Source: Blastocladiella emersonii ATCC 22665 (Eukaryota; Blastocladiomycota; Blastocladiomycetes; Blastocladiales; Blastocladiaceae). Taken from it: a stretch of 64,000 nucleotides of DNA. The DNA lies in assembly GCA_025594325.1 (NCBI GenBank), contig JANHCV010000011.1:124001-188000 (forward strand), written 5' to 3'. The translations under genes and the position numbers were made by a program. The notes under the pieces were generated by a model. It was not told the origin of the DNA. It did not search any database and saw only the letters and a program-made list of their open reading frames with translations. Below, in pieces: positions 1 through 10,110 of this stretch (position 1 is the first letter of the stretch; each line of letters opens with the position of its first letter).

Positions 1-660
1 GAGACCCGGGCCAACAACACGTGCAAGACTGCTTGGGAGCTTGAAGCTCGGCGGTGCCTGCACGCAGCGCGAGTCGCGCCAAGAACGCAAAGGAGAAGAA
101 CCGTACCGTGTGGACTTGAGCGCGTTGTGAGCGAGTCAATGCGAAGGGCAACGGCGCAACCCTTGTCACTGCGACATGGCGTACTCGGCGCGCTAGTCAT
201 GGTGTCAGCAAACATGTTAGTCTTGGCTTGTGAGGGCCGAGTTGCACACCGCGTACCATGTCGCGATCTTGGTCAGTATTGACGCAAACACGTTGCCGCG
301 GACCCCCACAAGCGCTGCTTCAGCTTGAGGTGCTTTTTGAAGGCTAGAAAGCAGGGCAAAGCGGTCGTGGCGTGGGGCACGTCAGTGAGCGAACGGACAG
401 CTGGCGCTGAAGGCGTGGGAATGCGGCGTGACCCTTGAGAGCGGCGGGCGCAAGTCCTGTCAACGTGTGCAGGGCGTGTTGGCGGAGTTGAGGTGTGACT
501 GTGGATGCACATCGCAAGGGAGTACAAGGTGCGGAGAAGGCGAGAGACGCGTACCGTGGAAGTCACCGAGCGGCGCGGGCCCATGGCGGCGTTGGTTGGA
601 TGCGATGAGGTACATGGAGGCTAAGGGGTGATAGTGCAGGCGGTTGCGCTAGGTCGCAAA
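1..660 (-). pseudogene. Decayed intron-bearing gene remnant, inverted copy of 58,365-59,043
   Basis: Read on the minus strand this stretch aligns along its whole length with 58,365-59,043 on the plus strand, including putative introns that start gtacg and end tag. A conserved reading frame shows a GVRG..FASIL.K motif at about 280-310 (GVRGD.LASILNKV in the other copy), with conservative replacements. Stops and frame shifts break the frame in both copies. I do not recognise the protein. The remnant probably continues beyond the left window edge. Because the other copy lies inside a CATC-ended element, this copy may belong to a second element of that family cut by the window border. Confidence 0.5.
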
Positions 661-968
661 TTACTTCTGAGAGGATCACCGCCGGCCTCGCCTATCTGAC
701 GTTCTAGCCGGACCACTGACTCGCCCAGCCTACTCACCTACTGCTGAGACAAAGTGTGCAACGCACACACCCCCTAGTGCTGTGTTGGTGAAGCATTGCA
801 GGTCAAGTCCCTGCCTGCAACGTTTGTCACTGCTCTATTGAGTGACGGAGCTGAAACACCTCAATAAATTGAAAAGAAATGCCAATATTTAGCTGGCTAA
901 ACATCAGAGAGTGTGAAAAGCAATCGTTCCAAATGCAAACAACACGCTATAAACTGAATAAAATGTCA

Positions 969-1039
969 GGTCCTACTGAGATTCGAACTCAGGTTACCAG
1001 ATTCAGAGTCTGGTGTGATGACCGCTACACTATAGGACC
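969..1039 (-). tRNA. tRNA-Gln (anticodon CUG)
   Basis: A 71-nt minus-strand cloverleaf without intron. The acceptor stem pairs GGTCCTA with TAGGACC. The anticodon arm is CCAGA-CTCTGAA-TCTGG with anticodon CTG. The T arm is CTGAG-TTCGAAT-CTCAG, so the B box is intact. The D arm contains GTGTAGCGGTCATCAC, a good A box. An AT-rich run follows on the 3' side (lower coordinates). The CCA end is not encoded, as expected for a eukaryotic nuclear tRNA. It appears intact although it lies among decayed repeats. Confidence 0.93.
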
Positions 1040-1295
1040 TCTGTTTAAATGCGTGAACTGCTGAAGCTAAGCTGCCCGGAACATGGACTCGGCTCAACCC
1101 AGACTCCAGTCATGAATCATCGCCGAGTGGAAAGCGCCTTGTTTGACTAGGCTCACTGGGATCTCACATTAAAATCACCGCTAATCCCTCTATTTGGCCG
1201 CCTGCTCAGAAAAAAGCCTGAGCACCACTGCTCCACTGCTTGCACGCACCTTGCGTTCACCTCTCCGTTCACTTTCCTCGGCCCAGCTGCCACAA

Positions 1296-1340
1296 AAATA
1301 TAAATATAAATATAAATATAAATATAAATATAAATATAAA
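1296..1340. repeat. Hexanucleotide microsatellite (AAATAT)n
   Basis: About 7.5 perfect tandem copies of a 6-bp unit AAATAT. It is strikingly AT-rich against the GC-rich genes further right. No gene is associated with it. Confidence 0.95.
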
Positions 1341-2289
1341 CGCAGCTCTACGCAGCAAAGTACAATAAAATGTATTGACCCAACTGGACCAGCGCTCCCT
1401 TGGCACCTTGAACAAAGGTCGCCGTCCGCTTGTACAGGCGTCAGCTGTGCAGCGACGGTCCTAAACTACAACAGGGTCGCGTCCGCATGGATGGAGATGA
1501 TGTCAGGCGAAAGGTAACGCGGACTAGAGATATGCAAATGGGAAGTACTTACTCCCACGCCTATGTGAGGGCTGCTGTGTACACGCTTGCACTCCCCTGC
1601 GCTTTGCCCGCTCCCCCGCGTCCGTCAGACCGCGCAGCACTCTTTCGAACACCAAAGCAATGATTAACGTTGCTACCTACAGCACCGCTACGTTTACTCT
1701 TAAAAGCGGAACGCGCGCCACGGCCCTTATCATTCCATTGATGATACGCCTGATGCGTCCTCCAAGCTCAAGGAGGTCAGCGTCCCTGGCAAAGACAGCG
1801 CGCTACGACGTCCATAAACGACGTATATCGTTGTTGCGTCCAGCACAGCTGAAAGGCAGTTTGCGCCCTGCGTAATACTGTCAGTGCTGAGAAGCGTTAA
1901 GGCAAACCGCCAACTGCGTGGTTCATGCGAGCCCTGACCACAAAACAACCGCATACACACTCACTACCTCGGCTGTTTAGGCCTCAAAGTAGCGATAAAA
2001 GATCATGATAGAAGCGCGCTTGTCCATTCTGGCGGGGAGGTGAAGAATGGGAACAAGACTGAGCGCAATGTCCGTATCTGAGCTGAACACGCTCTATCCG
2101 CTGATGCAAGTGCTGATAGCAACAAAACCGAGTATATGAAGGTGATAAAAGGCATACTGAGGCATATTGTAGCTTGAGCGCTTCTGTTGGGTCGCAGCGA
2201 GCGTTCTCAGTGAGTGTGAGAATAAAATAGGGCAGTGACGTTTGGGTTACGGTTCTGATCAGAACAGGCTGGAGCGGAACGAGCTTGTT

Positions 2290-2830
2290 CTGGCGGTTTG
2301 TTGTGATGTGGCGTCAGAACGCTTTTTTGGACCAAACGGGCCCTGACATTGAAGGACAATGAGAGCCTGCTGTAAGCGAAGTTGTTGAGCCCTCGTACTG
2401 GGCGTGCTGTCATGTTAGCTCCTTGGCAAGTGCGCATGGGATGGTCGCTCAACCAACGAAAAACACCCACGGCACTGAACTGGTACGCTTCAAACCTTCT
2501 GGACTTGAATCGAGTGCATAGGTTTTGTTTTAGTTGGCGCAATTGAGCAAATGGAACGCGTGATGGGCCACTTTGGAGAGCTGCGAAGGATGTTATTTCT
2601 TCGCTCAACTATGGGGTCATAGAGGGGCTGCGCTTGAGTTGCTGCTACGAGCACATGTAGCCCATCGTAATTGAGCTCCACTATCTGCCACATGGCGGCG
2701 CTCTTAGAGCCGCCATGCTACTTGTTTGCTGCCAGCTTCACGATAGATAGAGCCATGAATCAGCGCGCGCAACGTATTGCTCATTGCTCAAAGGCAGGTC
2801 TCCAACCCACATTGATCCTCTTTGCTCACA
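2290..2830 (-). pseudogene. Degenerate member of a dispersed coding repeat (second copy 14,560-15,060)
   Basis: The minus strand aligns with 14,560-15,060. Similarity is clearest as protein: motifs such as AWQIV-L/N-D/Y..LHVL, SLKW..RS..SIAPT, and RFSAV.V..WL.D.P recur in the same order in both copies, with different frame shifts and stops. A further shared motif VGD.PLS.EQ.VA lies at the N-terminal side (about 2790-2830). This pattern indicates an old protein-coding element, not a non-coding repeat. The family is not recognised. One copy lies inside the CATC-ended element at 13,771-17,487, so it may be element-encoded. Confidence 0.5.
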
Positions 2831-2870
2831 CTTGAGTGAGTGCGCTGGCCAGACGGACGGATAATACCAT

Positions 2871-2990
2871 GCAATATTTAGACAGCCAAAACAAGGACAA
2901 AAAAATATACAACAGAAAAAAGAAAGAGAAAAATATAAATTCAAATTCAAATAAATAAGAAAAAAATAATTTAGGTAAAAATATGCCATG
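2871..2990. other. A-rich tract
   Basis: About 120 bases dominated by A on the plus strand (runs of A with short T, G or C interruptions), unlike the rest of the window. No gene, tRNA or clear repeat unit is visible. It could be the poly(A)-like end of a retrotransposed sequence, but no target duplication was found. Confidence 0.5.
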
Positions 2991-3040
2991 CCAGATCTGG
3001 TGGATTCGCGACTCAATAACCCAACCACGTGCTTTACAGC

Positions 3041-3116
3041 GGCTGTAGGGGGAATCGAACCCCCATCATCCACTTAAGCACAGTACTCAGGCGCCTACGC
3101 ACCAGTTGGCACGCTG
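3041..3116 (-). other. tRNA-like sequence, probably degenerate
   Basis: The minus strand has a perfect T arm (GGGGG-TTCGATT-CCCCC, 3048-3064) followed by TACAGCC, and upstream a D-arm-like stretch CCAACTGGTGCGTAGGCGCC. The 5' acceptor strand expected from TACAGCC (GGCTGTA) is missing, and no 7-nt loop with a conventional U33-anticodon can be folded. I read it as a tRNA pseudogene or a tRNA-derived repeat with an intact B box. Confidence 0.35.
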
Positions 3117-3199
3117 CTGATAAGGGTCAAATTTTGGAAAGATTCACACGTCCACTTGGAGTACCTCACTCTACCTCAGCGCAAATGGAAACAGGCGAC

Positions 3200-3560
3200 C
3201 TTGGCAGCCTGCAGCCCTTGGACCATTCATCCAGAGGTTTACTGCCAGGTTGCACCATGTTGCTGACCTGGGGGCCCCCTGGTGGCAGCAGATGGCAGTT
3301 GGAGTGGTTCTTGTACAGCTGCTTGGCGGACTCAACCTTCTGCTGCAGCTGGCCCTGGATTGGATGATGAGGATGCAATTGGCAAGCGCTACTGCCAACA
3401 GAATGCAAGCCAACCACACTGGCACAGCTAAGAGGCGTCAGTCAAACTTGTTGTGTTTGGGGCCATGAATGGTGGCAGCACAACACCCCTGTCCAGCGTC
3501 AAGCTGTTGACCAAGTTGCTGATGGCCATCTTGGTGTAAGGTGCCAAGGGGGAGGGACTT
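3200..3560 (-). pseudogene. Ty3/Gypsy integrase fragment (second, more decayed copy)
   Basis: The minus strand reads PYTKMAISN near 3540, then further downstream QGQLQQKVESAKQLYK and VSNMVQPGSK. These match in order the PYAKMAINN, VQGKVLKKVERVKQLYKKH and VGDMVLLSTKN segments of the integrase at 3,750-4,722. It is therefore a truncated, mutated copy of the integrase C-terminal/GPY region of a related element, placed next to the LTR-like repeat at 3,581-3,716. Confidence 0.65.
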
Positions 3561-3580
3561 GCGCTGTAACGGAGCGCCCA

Positions 3581-3716
3581 GGGAGGGCTGAATACACAAT
3601 GACTAGCGAACAAGGATGTATGTGGTTGAACAGCAGGGAGCGAGAACAGAGTGCGAACAAGCGGCGGCTCAACAATCCGAGACATCACGGCGCATGTGCC
3701 AAACGCGCACGTGACA
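3581..3716 (-). repeat. LTR-like repeat, copy 1 (copy 2 at 21,062-21,197)
   Basis: A 135-bp sequence shared with 21,062-21,197 in the same orientation at roughly 90% identity by eye. On the minus strand both copies start TGTCAC, and copy 1 lies just downstream of the chromodomain end of the Gypsy element, where a 3' LTR would begin. The other LTR edge is not resolved because the adjoining DNA differs between the copies. Confidence 0.55.
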
Positions 3717-3749
3717 CTATCCCCCCCCCCCTCCCCTCCTGCGGCGAGG

Positions 3750-4722
3750 GTTGGGGGCCGACGGGTGTGCAACGTTGAACTTGGCGAGCATCTCAAGGTG
3801 CTTGAGGTTCGCGTACGGCCCCCACGTGTTGTTGGTCTTGGGGCAGCCGTGCCACTTGACCAGGTACTTGACACTGCAACCCAAAGCGCGTCAACAATTG
3901 CCTCGACCGACCACTCCTTGCGCCTGTTGACGATGTACAGCGCCAGCGGCGGCAGCGTGCGGCCCGGGAACGTATCCTTGTCATGCGCAACCACTGGCTT
4001 GATGAGCGAGATGCGGAACACCAGGTGGATGCGCGCCATGGTTGGCGGCAGCTTGAGCTCAACGGCCAACTTGCAGATGAGGCGCACAATCTTGAGCGGC
4101 TCCGTGTACTTCTGCCGAGCTTGGCCTTGGGCACGTCAACGCGCAGGTTCTTGGTGCTCAGCAGCACCATGTCGCCAACCTTGTAGTCAGGGCCCTTGCG
4201 GCGGCGTTGGTTGGCGTGCTTCTTGTACAGCTGCTTGACGCGCTCGACCTTCTTGAGCACCTTGCCCTGGACGTTGGCGATGCGCTTGGCCAGCGTGGCG
4301 GCCAATGGGACCCGATCTGACTAGTCTGTCGCCACTGCCAGCCGCGGGTCAAAGCCATAGTTGACCTTGAACAGCGTCTCACCTGTTTACTTGTTGCACG
4401 CGTTGTTGATGGCCATCTTGGCGTACGGCAGCAGCTCGACCCAGTTCGTCTGGTCTTTGTTGACAAACATGCGCAGGTACACCTCGAGGGTCTGGTTCAT
4501 GCGCTTGGTCTGCCCGTTGGTCTGCAGGTGGTACGCAGTCGAGAGCTTGGCCTTGATCTCGAGCGACTTGCACATGGCCGACCAGAACCGCAACGTGAAC
4601 TGCGACCCGCGGTCCAAAACAATGTCGGTGGGGAGCCCGTGCAGCCGCACAACGTGCTGGATGAAGGCCTCGGCGGTTGTGGCGGCCGTTGGGATCACGG
4701 CGAGTGGGATGAAGTGTGTCAT
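3750..4722 (-). pseudogene. Ty3/Gypsy chromovirus integrase core, GPY domain and chromodomain (decayed)
   Basis: Reading leftwards: the integrase catalytic core (THFIPLAVIPTA, HGLPTDIVLDRGSQF, YHLQTNGQTKRMNQ, containing the second catalytic Asp and the Glu-position segment), then the GPY region (KVLKKVERVKQLYKK, GDMVLLSTKNLRVD), then a chromodomain (EWSVEAIVDA followed in another frame by YLVKWHG, NTWGPYANLKHLE). At least three frame changes and a stop make it non-functional. It is the left portion of a minus-strand element whose integrase N-terminus lies at 6,929-7,650, the two halves being separated by the insert 4,723-6,928. The chromodomain places it among chromoviruses. Confidence 0.85.
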
Positions 4723-6928
4723 CAAAATACCATTAGGCACGCCCTCAAATTCGTTGCGGGCCCCGGTTGGCCGTCCACCCCTCCCATTGGCTGCGAGTCA
4801 GCTGATCATGGCATCACCCTGGCCAGCCAACCGATTTTTTTCTCCCCACCTCCAGCACCCTCCCCTTCTCGCTTGCGACTCCCTCTCTCTCCCCCCAACG
4901 TCGTTCCCCGTATACACCATCAGCTTAAGAACATGCATCTGCGAGAGCCACCGCCGCTCCCCGCCGCTGATCTGGGCCACCTGGCCAGCGCGCCCCCGCT
5001 GCGCGCGCTGCTCCCACCGCCAACGACTCGGCCCCTGCAACTCGCTCCCCCTCTTCGCCATCCCCCTTCCCTTATGCTCCTCTGGACTACGACACTCGAC
5101 CCTCGACTTTGTGCATCCCCAAGTTGGCTCTCGCGCGCAGCGCGCCTGCCGCTGCAGCCGCCGCTTCGCTCGCTTGCGCTTCGCCCTCCCTTGACGCTGT
5201 GCACCTCCTCTCTCTCAATCCTTTGCACGTCGGCACCTCCCTCTCAGCATCTGCCTGCGTCTGCTCCCGTATATACAGCGTCTCCGTCTCCCGCAGCGTG
5301 TTGGCCCACGTACTCCTCGCCAACATTGTTGCACTCTCCAACTGTGCTCTCCTCTTCCGCCAAGTACGTTTGCCTGCGGCCTTGGGCTCAGGGTCGCGTG
5401 CTCACGCTTCTTACCACATGTCTAGCTTTGATGCTCCGCTTCCTTCTGGTATGAGTCAAACGATCTGTGGCGGCAGTGAACGTCGCCTGTCCGCTGGCCG
5501 ACCCAAACCCGTTGCCATCCATCCTCATGTGGACCCGCTGGCACCGGCGTCTACCCCAATCCAGTCGTCGGAGCCCATCGTCGACCCCACTTCGTCTTCC
5601 ACGCCGCTGTCAGTCGCGGGCTCGCCCGCGTGCTGCTCCCCAAGACGCCCGCTCCCGCGCCCTCTGTCCACCCCGAGGTGCTGCCGCTGCCCGAGTCGCC
5701 CCCGTCACCGCTTTACTTTCCCGACGTGCCGCCGCCTGAGATCCCCCTGTCGCCCATCATTCTCCCCGACCTGCCGCCGCTAGATCCCCTTGCGCCGATC
5801 CCGGACGTTGTGTAGGCCGCCCTCAACGCGCGCCCAATCCGTTTCGCGTGGAAGCGGTGCAAAAACTGCACGTCCCCGCTGCTGCACCGCGTCCGCGCCA
5901 ACACCAAGATCCGCGCCAACAGCTCCATGACCATCAACCAGAAGTCAGTCAAGCCCGACTCCATGTGCTGCGGCAAGGACGGCGACGTGCGCGCCTTCTT
6001 TGTGGATCAGGGCATTGTGCCCAACTGCCCGCCTGCGCTCCTCGAGCTCATTGCCCGCAAGGCGGACCTGCGTTGATTTGTGCGCGCCTACAACTCGCAG
6101 CTCGCCATGACCGCCGTGCTCACGCCGCCAGGCGCCTGCACCAACACGTGCGACGTCCACAACTCGCGCCTCAGCTTCTCAATGCTGCGCAGCGCAACGT
6201 GGCCACGTCGCGCTCCGACCGCCTTCTCCAAGAGCGCGTCGCCAGCGGCGACCTCGCCGCAGGCGGCCCTGATGCTACTTCATTGTGCTCTGTAGCTGCG
6301 GGCGATACAACGGACGCCGCGCTGGGTGAGAGCTTCTTTGCCAACGGACTTACGCCGCTGCTGTTCCCGTTTGGTCAGCTCGGCTGGTCGCTGGAGCTCG
6401 TGAACAGGTACCGGTACGCTGTCTTCCTCGCCTGCCGCATTGTGAACCGTGCGGTTGATGCTGCGCGTACCGGGTCTGAGCCACCGCCGCGTCCGTTGCC
6501 TCAACGCGACCCTGCCCCAACTGCCGCTGCGACGCTCCTCCTTTTGTGATGGCTGTGGTTGCCCTGACAACATGATCCCACTACGGCGTTGACGGTACAC
6601 TGTGTGTGACACCAAATTGACGTCATCCGGCGTTCCCTGTGTGCCTCGATGCCTCATAGCTACTGTTTGTGCTTCCCAAGTCTCTCATAGCGCGCTGGCT
6701 GTGTGACGTGTTGCTACTTTATGACCGGTTCCCAAGTGTCTTGCGCTCACGCGTTCAGCCACTCAGATGACTGCGGTTCCTGTGACACGCCGCTCCTCCA
6801 TGTCCCCAACTAGCCTCCCCCATGTCCCGTTGCTGCTTTCTGCGATTCCAAGTCTCGCCGACTCTCGCAACGCCCAATCTCCCTTCCAGCACCCTCCTGT
6901 TGGGGGCGTCGCGCAGCGCAAAACTTGC
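4723..6928 (+). mobile_element. 2.2-kb insert in the Gypsy integrase, carrying a Helitron-like fragment
   Basis: The integrase reading (minus strand) stops after VVDRFSK at 6,929 and resumes exactly with MTHFIPL at 4,722, so everything between is a later insertion. The left edge reads A|TCAAAATACC, compatible with a Helitron 5' end (TC after a host A). The right edge ...AAAACTTGC lacks the expected CTRR terminus, so the element is truncated or of another type. No terminal inverted repeat was found. The contents are described separately at 5,418-6,290. Bases 4,750-5,400 are low-complexity and Pro/Ser/Arg-rich in all frames, with nothing recognisable. Confidence 0.6.
5418..6290 (+). pseudogene. 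Helitron replication protein, N-terminal part (decayed)
   Basis: After a proline-rich leader (MSSFDAPLPSG from 5,418) the frame reads WKRCKNC, HRVRANTKIRANSS, SMCCGKDGDV, PPALLELIA and, after an in-frame TGA at about 6,074-6,076, FVRAYNSQLAMTAV. The order CC-G-V followed by a short hydrophobic stretch and (I/V)RAYNS.LA is typical of the region preceding the Rep domain in Helitron Rep-helicase proteins (established knowledge of that family). The HUH Rep domain itself is absent. A frame shift near 5,630 and the TGA make it a pseudogene. It is either the 5' part of the Helitron found at 8,974-18,767 or a separate copy. Confidence 0.55.
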
Positions 6929-7650
6929 CTTGGAGAACCGGTCGACCACGACCATGATGCATGTCATGCCCTTGCTGCGCGGCAGGTCCGTGATGAAGTC
7001 CATGGAGACCAACGACTACGGCCGCAACGGCGTGGGCAGCGGCTGCAGCTCGCTGTCAGATTGATGACACGGCACCTTGGCCCGCGCGCAGGTGAGGCAC
7101 GACTTGACGGACAGGTCGACCTCGCGGCGCATCCTGGGCCACCAGTACGACCGCTCGACCAGGTTGATGGTGCGCGCGACGCCGAAATGCCCCGCGACCC
7201 GCGTCAAGTGCGCCTCCTCAAGCACGTGCGTGCGCGCGACGCCTGCGGGCATGTACAGCTTGGCCTTGCGCCAGATGAACCCGTCGAGGTCGACCTCGAG
7301 CTGCGGGTACTTGGCCTGGTTGCGCCGCACCTTCTGCGCGTACTCGTCGTTGCGCATGCCGTCCAGAATCGCCACGCGGGTCAGGTTGTCGTCCCCCTCC
7401 CCCTTGCTGTTGCCCGCTGACGTGCCCAGCGTGGCGCCGACCGTGAGCGACGTGGCGGGGACGATTGAGCGGCCGAGCATTGGGTTGTTGCGCGCCTCGT
7501 AGTTGGCGCGGCGCAAGAGCGCGTTGGCGCGCCTGTTGATGGCGCCAGGCTGGTACGTGAACCGGAACTCAAACCGCTCAAACGCCCACCGCTGTAGGGG
7601 GACCAAGGATCGAGAGGTACTGCAAGAGGTCTATTACAGAATCTGCGCGA
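6929..7650 (-). pseudogene. Ty3/Gypsy RNase H end and integrase N-terminus (decayed)
   Basis: Read leftwards: the RNase H C-terminal segment (LVPLQRWAFERFEF, YQPGAINRRANALL), a linker, the HHCC zinc-binding domain (HLTRVAGHFGVARTIN, SYWWPRMRREVDLS, CLTCARAK), then the start of the catalytic core (MDFITDLPRSKGM, VVDRFSK) with the first catalytic Asp. The frame from 7,606 to 7,016 is open; a frame change follows before the core. The upstream RNase H lies at 19,455-19,990 on the same strand, so the element was split by about 11.8 kb of inserted DNA. The core continues at 4,722. Confidence 0.85.
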
Positions 7651-7695
7651 CAAACAACGTGAGCACTGGAGCTCCAAACCGACGCTCCAATTGAC

Positions 7696-7933
7696 TGTTA
7701 CGTGTGATTTGTAGAACAGCAGACGGAGAGAAGGCTTGGTTTGAGGCTCGCGGCCAAGTCGAGGGCTAAAGCCCTCTATTTTTGCCTAGGTGACGCGCCC
7801 AGTAGGAGCGTGACGTGTCTTCCTGGCCCACGTGCGTCACCCACGTGTTCCACGCGTTTCACAGGATAAAACCAACGCGTCCAAGTCTCCCACCACCAAG
7901 CTCTCTCGCCTGCAGTCAATCGTGATAGTAACA
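7696..7933. repeat. Putative solo LTR (238 bp, TGTTAC...GTAACA)
   Basis: The 238-bp segment begins TGTTAC and ends GTAACA, a perfect 6-bp terminal inversion with the TG...CA ends usual for LTRs. It contains a CCTAGGTGACGCG region and an AT-containing stretch (GGATAAAACC) that could be a TATA box. No flanking 4-6 bp duplication is evident (left TTGAC, right AAAAA). It differs from the TGTCAC repeat at 3,581 and 21,062, so it would be a different LTR family. Confidence 0.4.
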
Positions 7934-8029
7934 AAAAAAATCAAATATTGTGAATGAGAGGACAGCAACAACAAAAGAGGGAAACGGATGAGGTGGAGAG
8001 AGGAACACAACGTCGTTCAGTTAACTGCA

Positions 8030-8959
8030 GCCGCCGCCATGGCGGCGGCGCTTGGGGACCGCCTCAAGCTCATCCTCGTTGTTGTCACCGCCCTCCTCGG
8101 CGGGCATGGCGGCCGTGCGCTTGGGCGCGTCAGCAGGAACGGCCTTGGCCGACGCGACCTACCAATCCGTCGTGCCCGCCTCCTTGATGATGGGCGCCGT
8201 GAGCGCGACTGTTGCACTTGAAGTTGATGACAACGACAACGACGCGGCCGACGAGCCGACCAGCGGCCCGGCGGGCTGTATGGCGGTCGAGAGCGTCGAG
8301 GTCGACAACGATGAGGCAACAGTTGCGTCGACCCGCGAAACGGCGGGCTGCATGGCGGTTGAGGACAACGACAACGCGTTGGTGATCTGTGGTGCGGCGG
8401 TCTGCACGGCGGTTGTTGAGGAGGACAACGAGGCAACGCCGTTGTTGAGCTCGCGCAGGATCCCCGCCATGCGCGTTGTGAACTCGGGGTCCAAGTCGCC
8501 CTCCTCGTCAGACACATCAAACACGAACCGCGGCTGGCGCACGGGCGAGGACAGCGTCAGCCCCGACAGCTGCGTGGCTGGGGTTGGCGGGATGGACTCC
8601 TGCGGGCGGGCGCCGTACGGGTTGCTGCGGCCCGCGGGACCGCTGTGATGGTGCGCCGGCGGCGGCAGAACGGCTGCCGACAACAAGCCCGCGGGACCAC
8701 TGTGATGGTGATGGTGGGCCGGCGGCGGGACGGCGGGCGCTGACAACGAAGAGGGGGTCGATGGCGGGTTGAAGGACGCGGCTGTTGACGGCTGCTGCGG
8801 CAGGACGGCGGGCGTCGACAAAGAGGCGGGCGCCGACGACGAGGAAGAGGGGGTGGAGGGCGGGTTGAAGTACAAGGCCGGCGGGGGCATGGCGGGCGCC
8901 GTGGGCGCCAAAGGCGGCGGCGCCAGCGTGGTGATCTGCTGCTGCTGCTGCGGCTGCAC
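8030..8959 (-). pseudogene. Decayed low-complexity ORF, possibly retrotransposon gag
   Basis: The minus frame is open from 8,959 to a TAG at 8,159 and, read through it, continues to 8,030. It starts with Gln, Pro, Ser and His-rich repeats (QPQQQQQ, PPPAHHH), has an acidic segment FVFDVSDEEGDLDPEF followed by a short helical MAGILRELNNGV, a long Ser/Thr/Ala stretch, and beyond the TAG an acidic patch plus a basic PKRRRHGG. No zinc knuckle is visible. A gag-like origin is an inference from its place beside LTR and Gypsy pieces. No ATG at the upstream edge is seen. Confidence 0.3.
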
Positions 8960-8973
8960 CTGCGCAATAAAGT

Positions 8974-10110
8974 CACACGGCGCCCGCCGGGATCTTCTCG
9001 CACAAGTTCGCGCCGCTGCTGCTGTACCAGGCGATGCGATGGCTCGACCTCGCGGGCGTCGCTGCTGGCGAGGTGACCGAGCAGGATGTTGAGTGCATCG
9101 CGAGCACCATCAACGTCAACGGCAAGCCGATGCTCAACGTCGCGCTGCACGACTACGTGTTCCGCCCGCCCAAGCTCGAGAACCTGTCGTGGTACGAGTT
9201 TATCTCCTCGTGGTCGCGCGTCAACATGCCGCCGAAAATGCGCGAGGTCCTCGCCAACGGCGGGCGCGTTGTGCCCGCACAAGCAGAACTCGGACCAGCT
9301 GCCGACATGCCGCCCGGCACGAGGCTGTCCTTCATGGCCGACCACCCGCTGGCCAAGACGCACGAGCTGCGCAAGAACATTGTCGAGGTCGTGCCCAAAA
9401 TCGCCGGCCCGCACATGCCCGACCCGCGCAAGTTTGGCGACGTGCCTGGGTCCAAGGAAAAGTACTCGCGCATGGCGCTGCTACTGCTGCGCCATTTCCG
9501 CGTCTCGAGTGACATTTTCGACGAGAACGGCTTGGCGATCGCCAAGTTCAAGGCGTTCAAGGAGGGCCTCCAACCCGGCGACCCTGCGCTCAACCACCTT
9601 GAGTACGCCCAGGAGTACTACTTCAGTCTCGACGGTGCGCGCGCGTACCGTGAGTGCCGCGATCGCGAGAACGCCGAGCTCTCGGCCAGGCTGTCGCAGG
9701 AGGAGCGCGGCGAGCTGTTCGTTCCAACTGGCGACAGCGACCGCAACGCGTCAAGCTCGCGCGCCAAGGCGACCGCCAATGAGGACCCGACTGCAGAATG
9801 GACCATGTTCACTCAGTCGCAGCAGGATACTGCCCTCGATCCGGTCATTGCTGACAACGCCATGAACGGTGCTGGCGCCGAGGTCGCGCCCACCGTTAGC
9901 GAGCAGAACTTCAAGCTGTATCGACGCGCTGGTCCCTGGTGCTGCTGCAGACCTGGTCGACCACCTGCGCCTCCCTCCAGTGCGCCCGTTCGACGTCAAG
10001 GCGGCCGTCCCACCAACGACGCTCAAGGAGCCCATCTCGGCGAACACGCTGAAGAGGTTCCTGGCGCAGCACCGCAGCGCCGCATCTGCAGCACCGCAGC
10101 GCCGCATCTG
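8974..10110 (+). pseudogene. Helitron Rep-helicase, segment preceding the helicase domain
   Basis: The plus frame reads HTAPAGIFSHKFAPLL at about 8,976, then TEQDVECIASTINVNG, ALHDYVFRPPKLENLSWYEF and SRVNMPP, then HPLAKTHELRK, LLLLRHF and a long acidic/Gln-rich tail to about 10,060. The sequence D-Y-x-x-R-P-x-x-L-x-x-x-S-x-Y-E-F is the conserved block between the Rep and PIF1 helicase domains in Helitron proteins. The reading is cut by the CATC-ended element at 10,111 and resumes at 12,597. The Rep domain with its HUH motif is missing upstream, so it cannot be an autonomous Helitron. Confidence 0.75.

Noticed and set aside
1194..1517. Frame encoding a Tyr-Lys repeat
   Set aside because: It is the translation of the AAATAT microsatellite.
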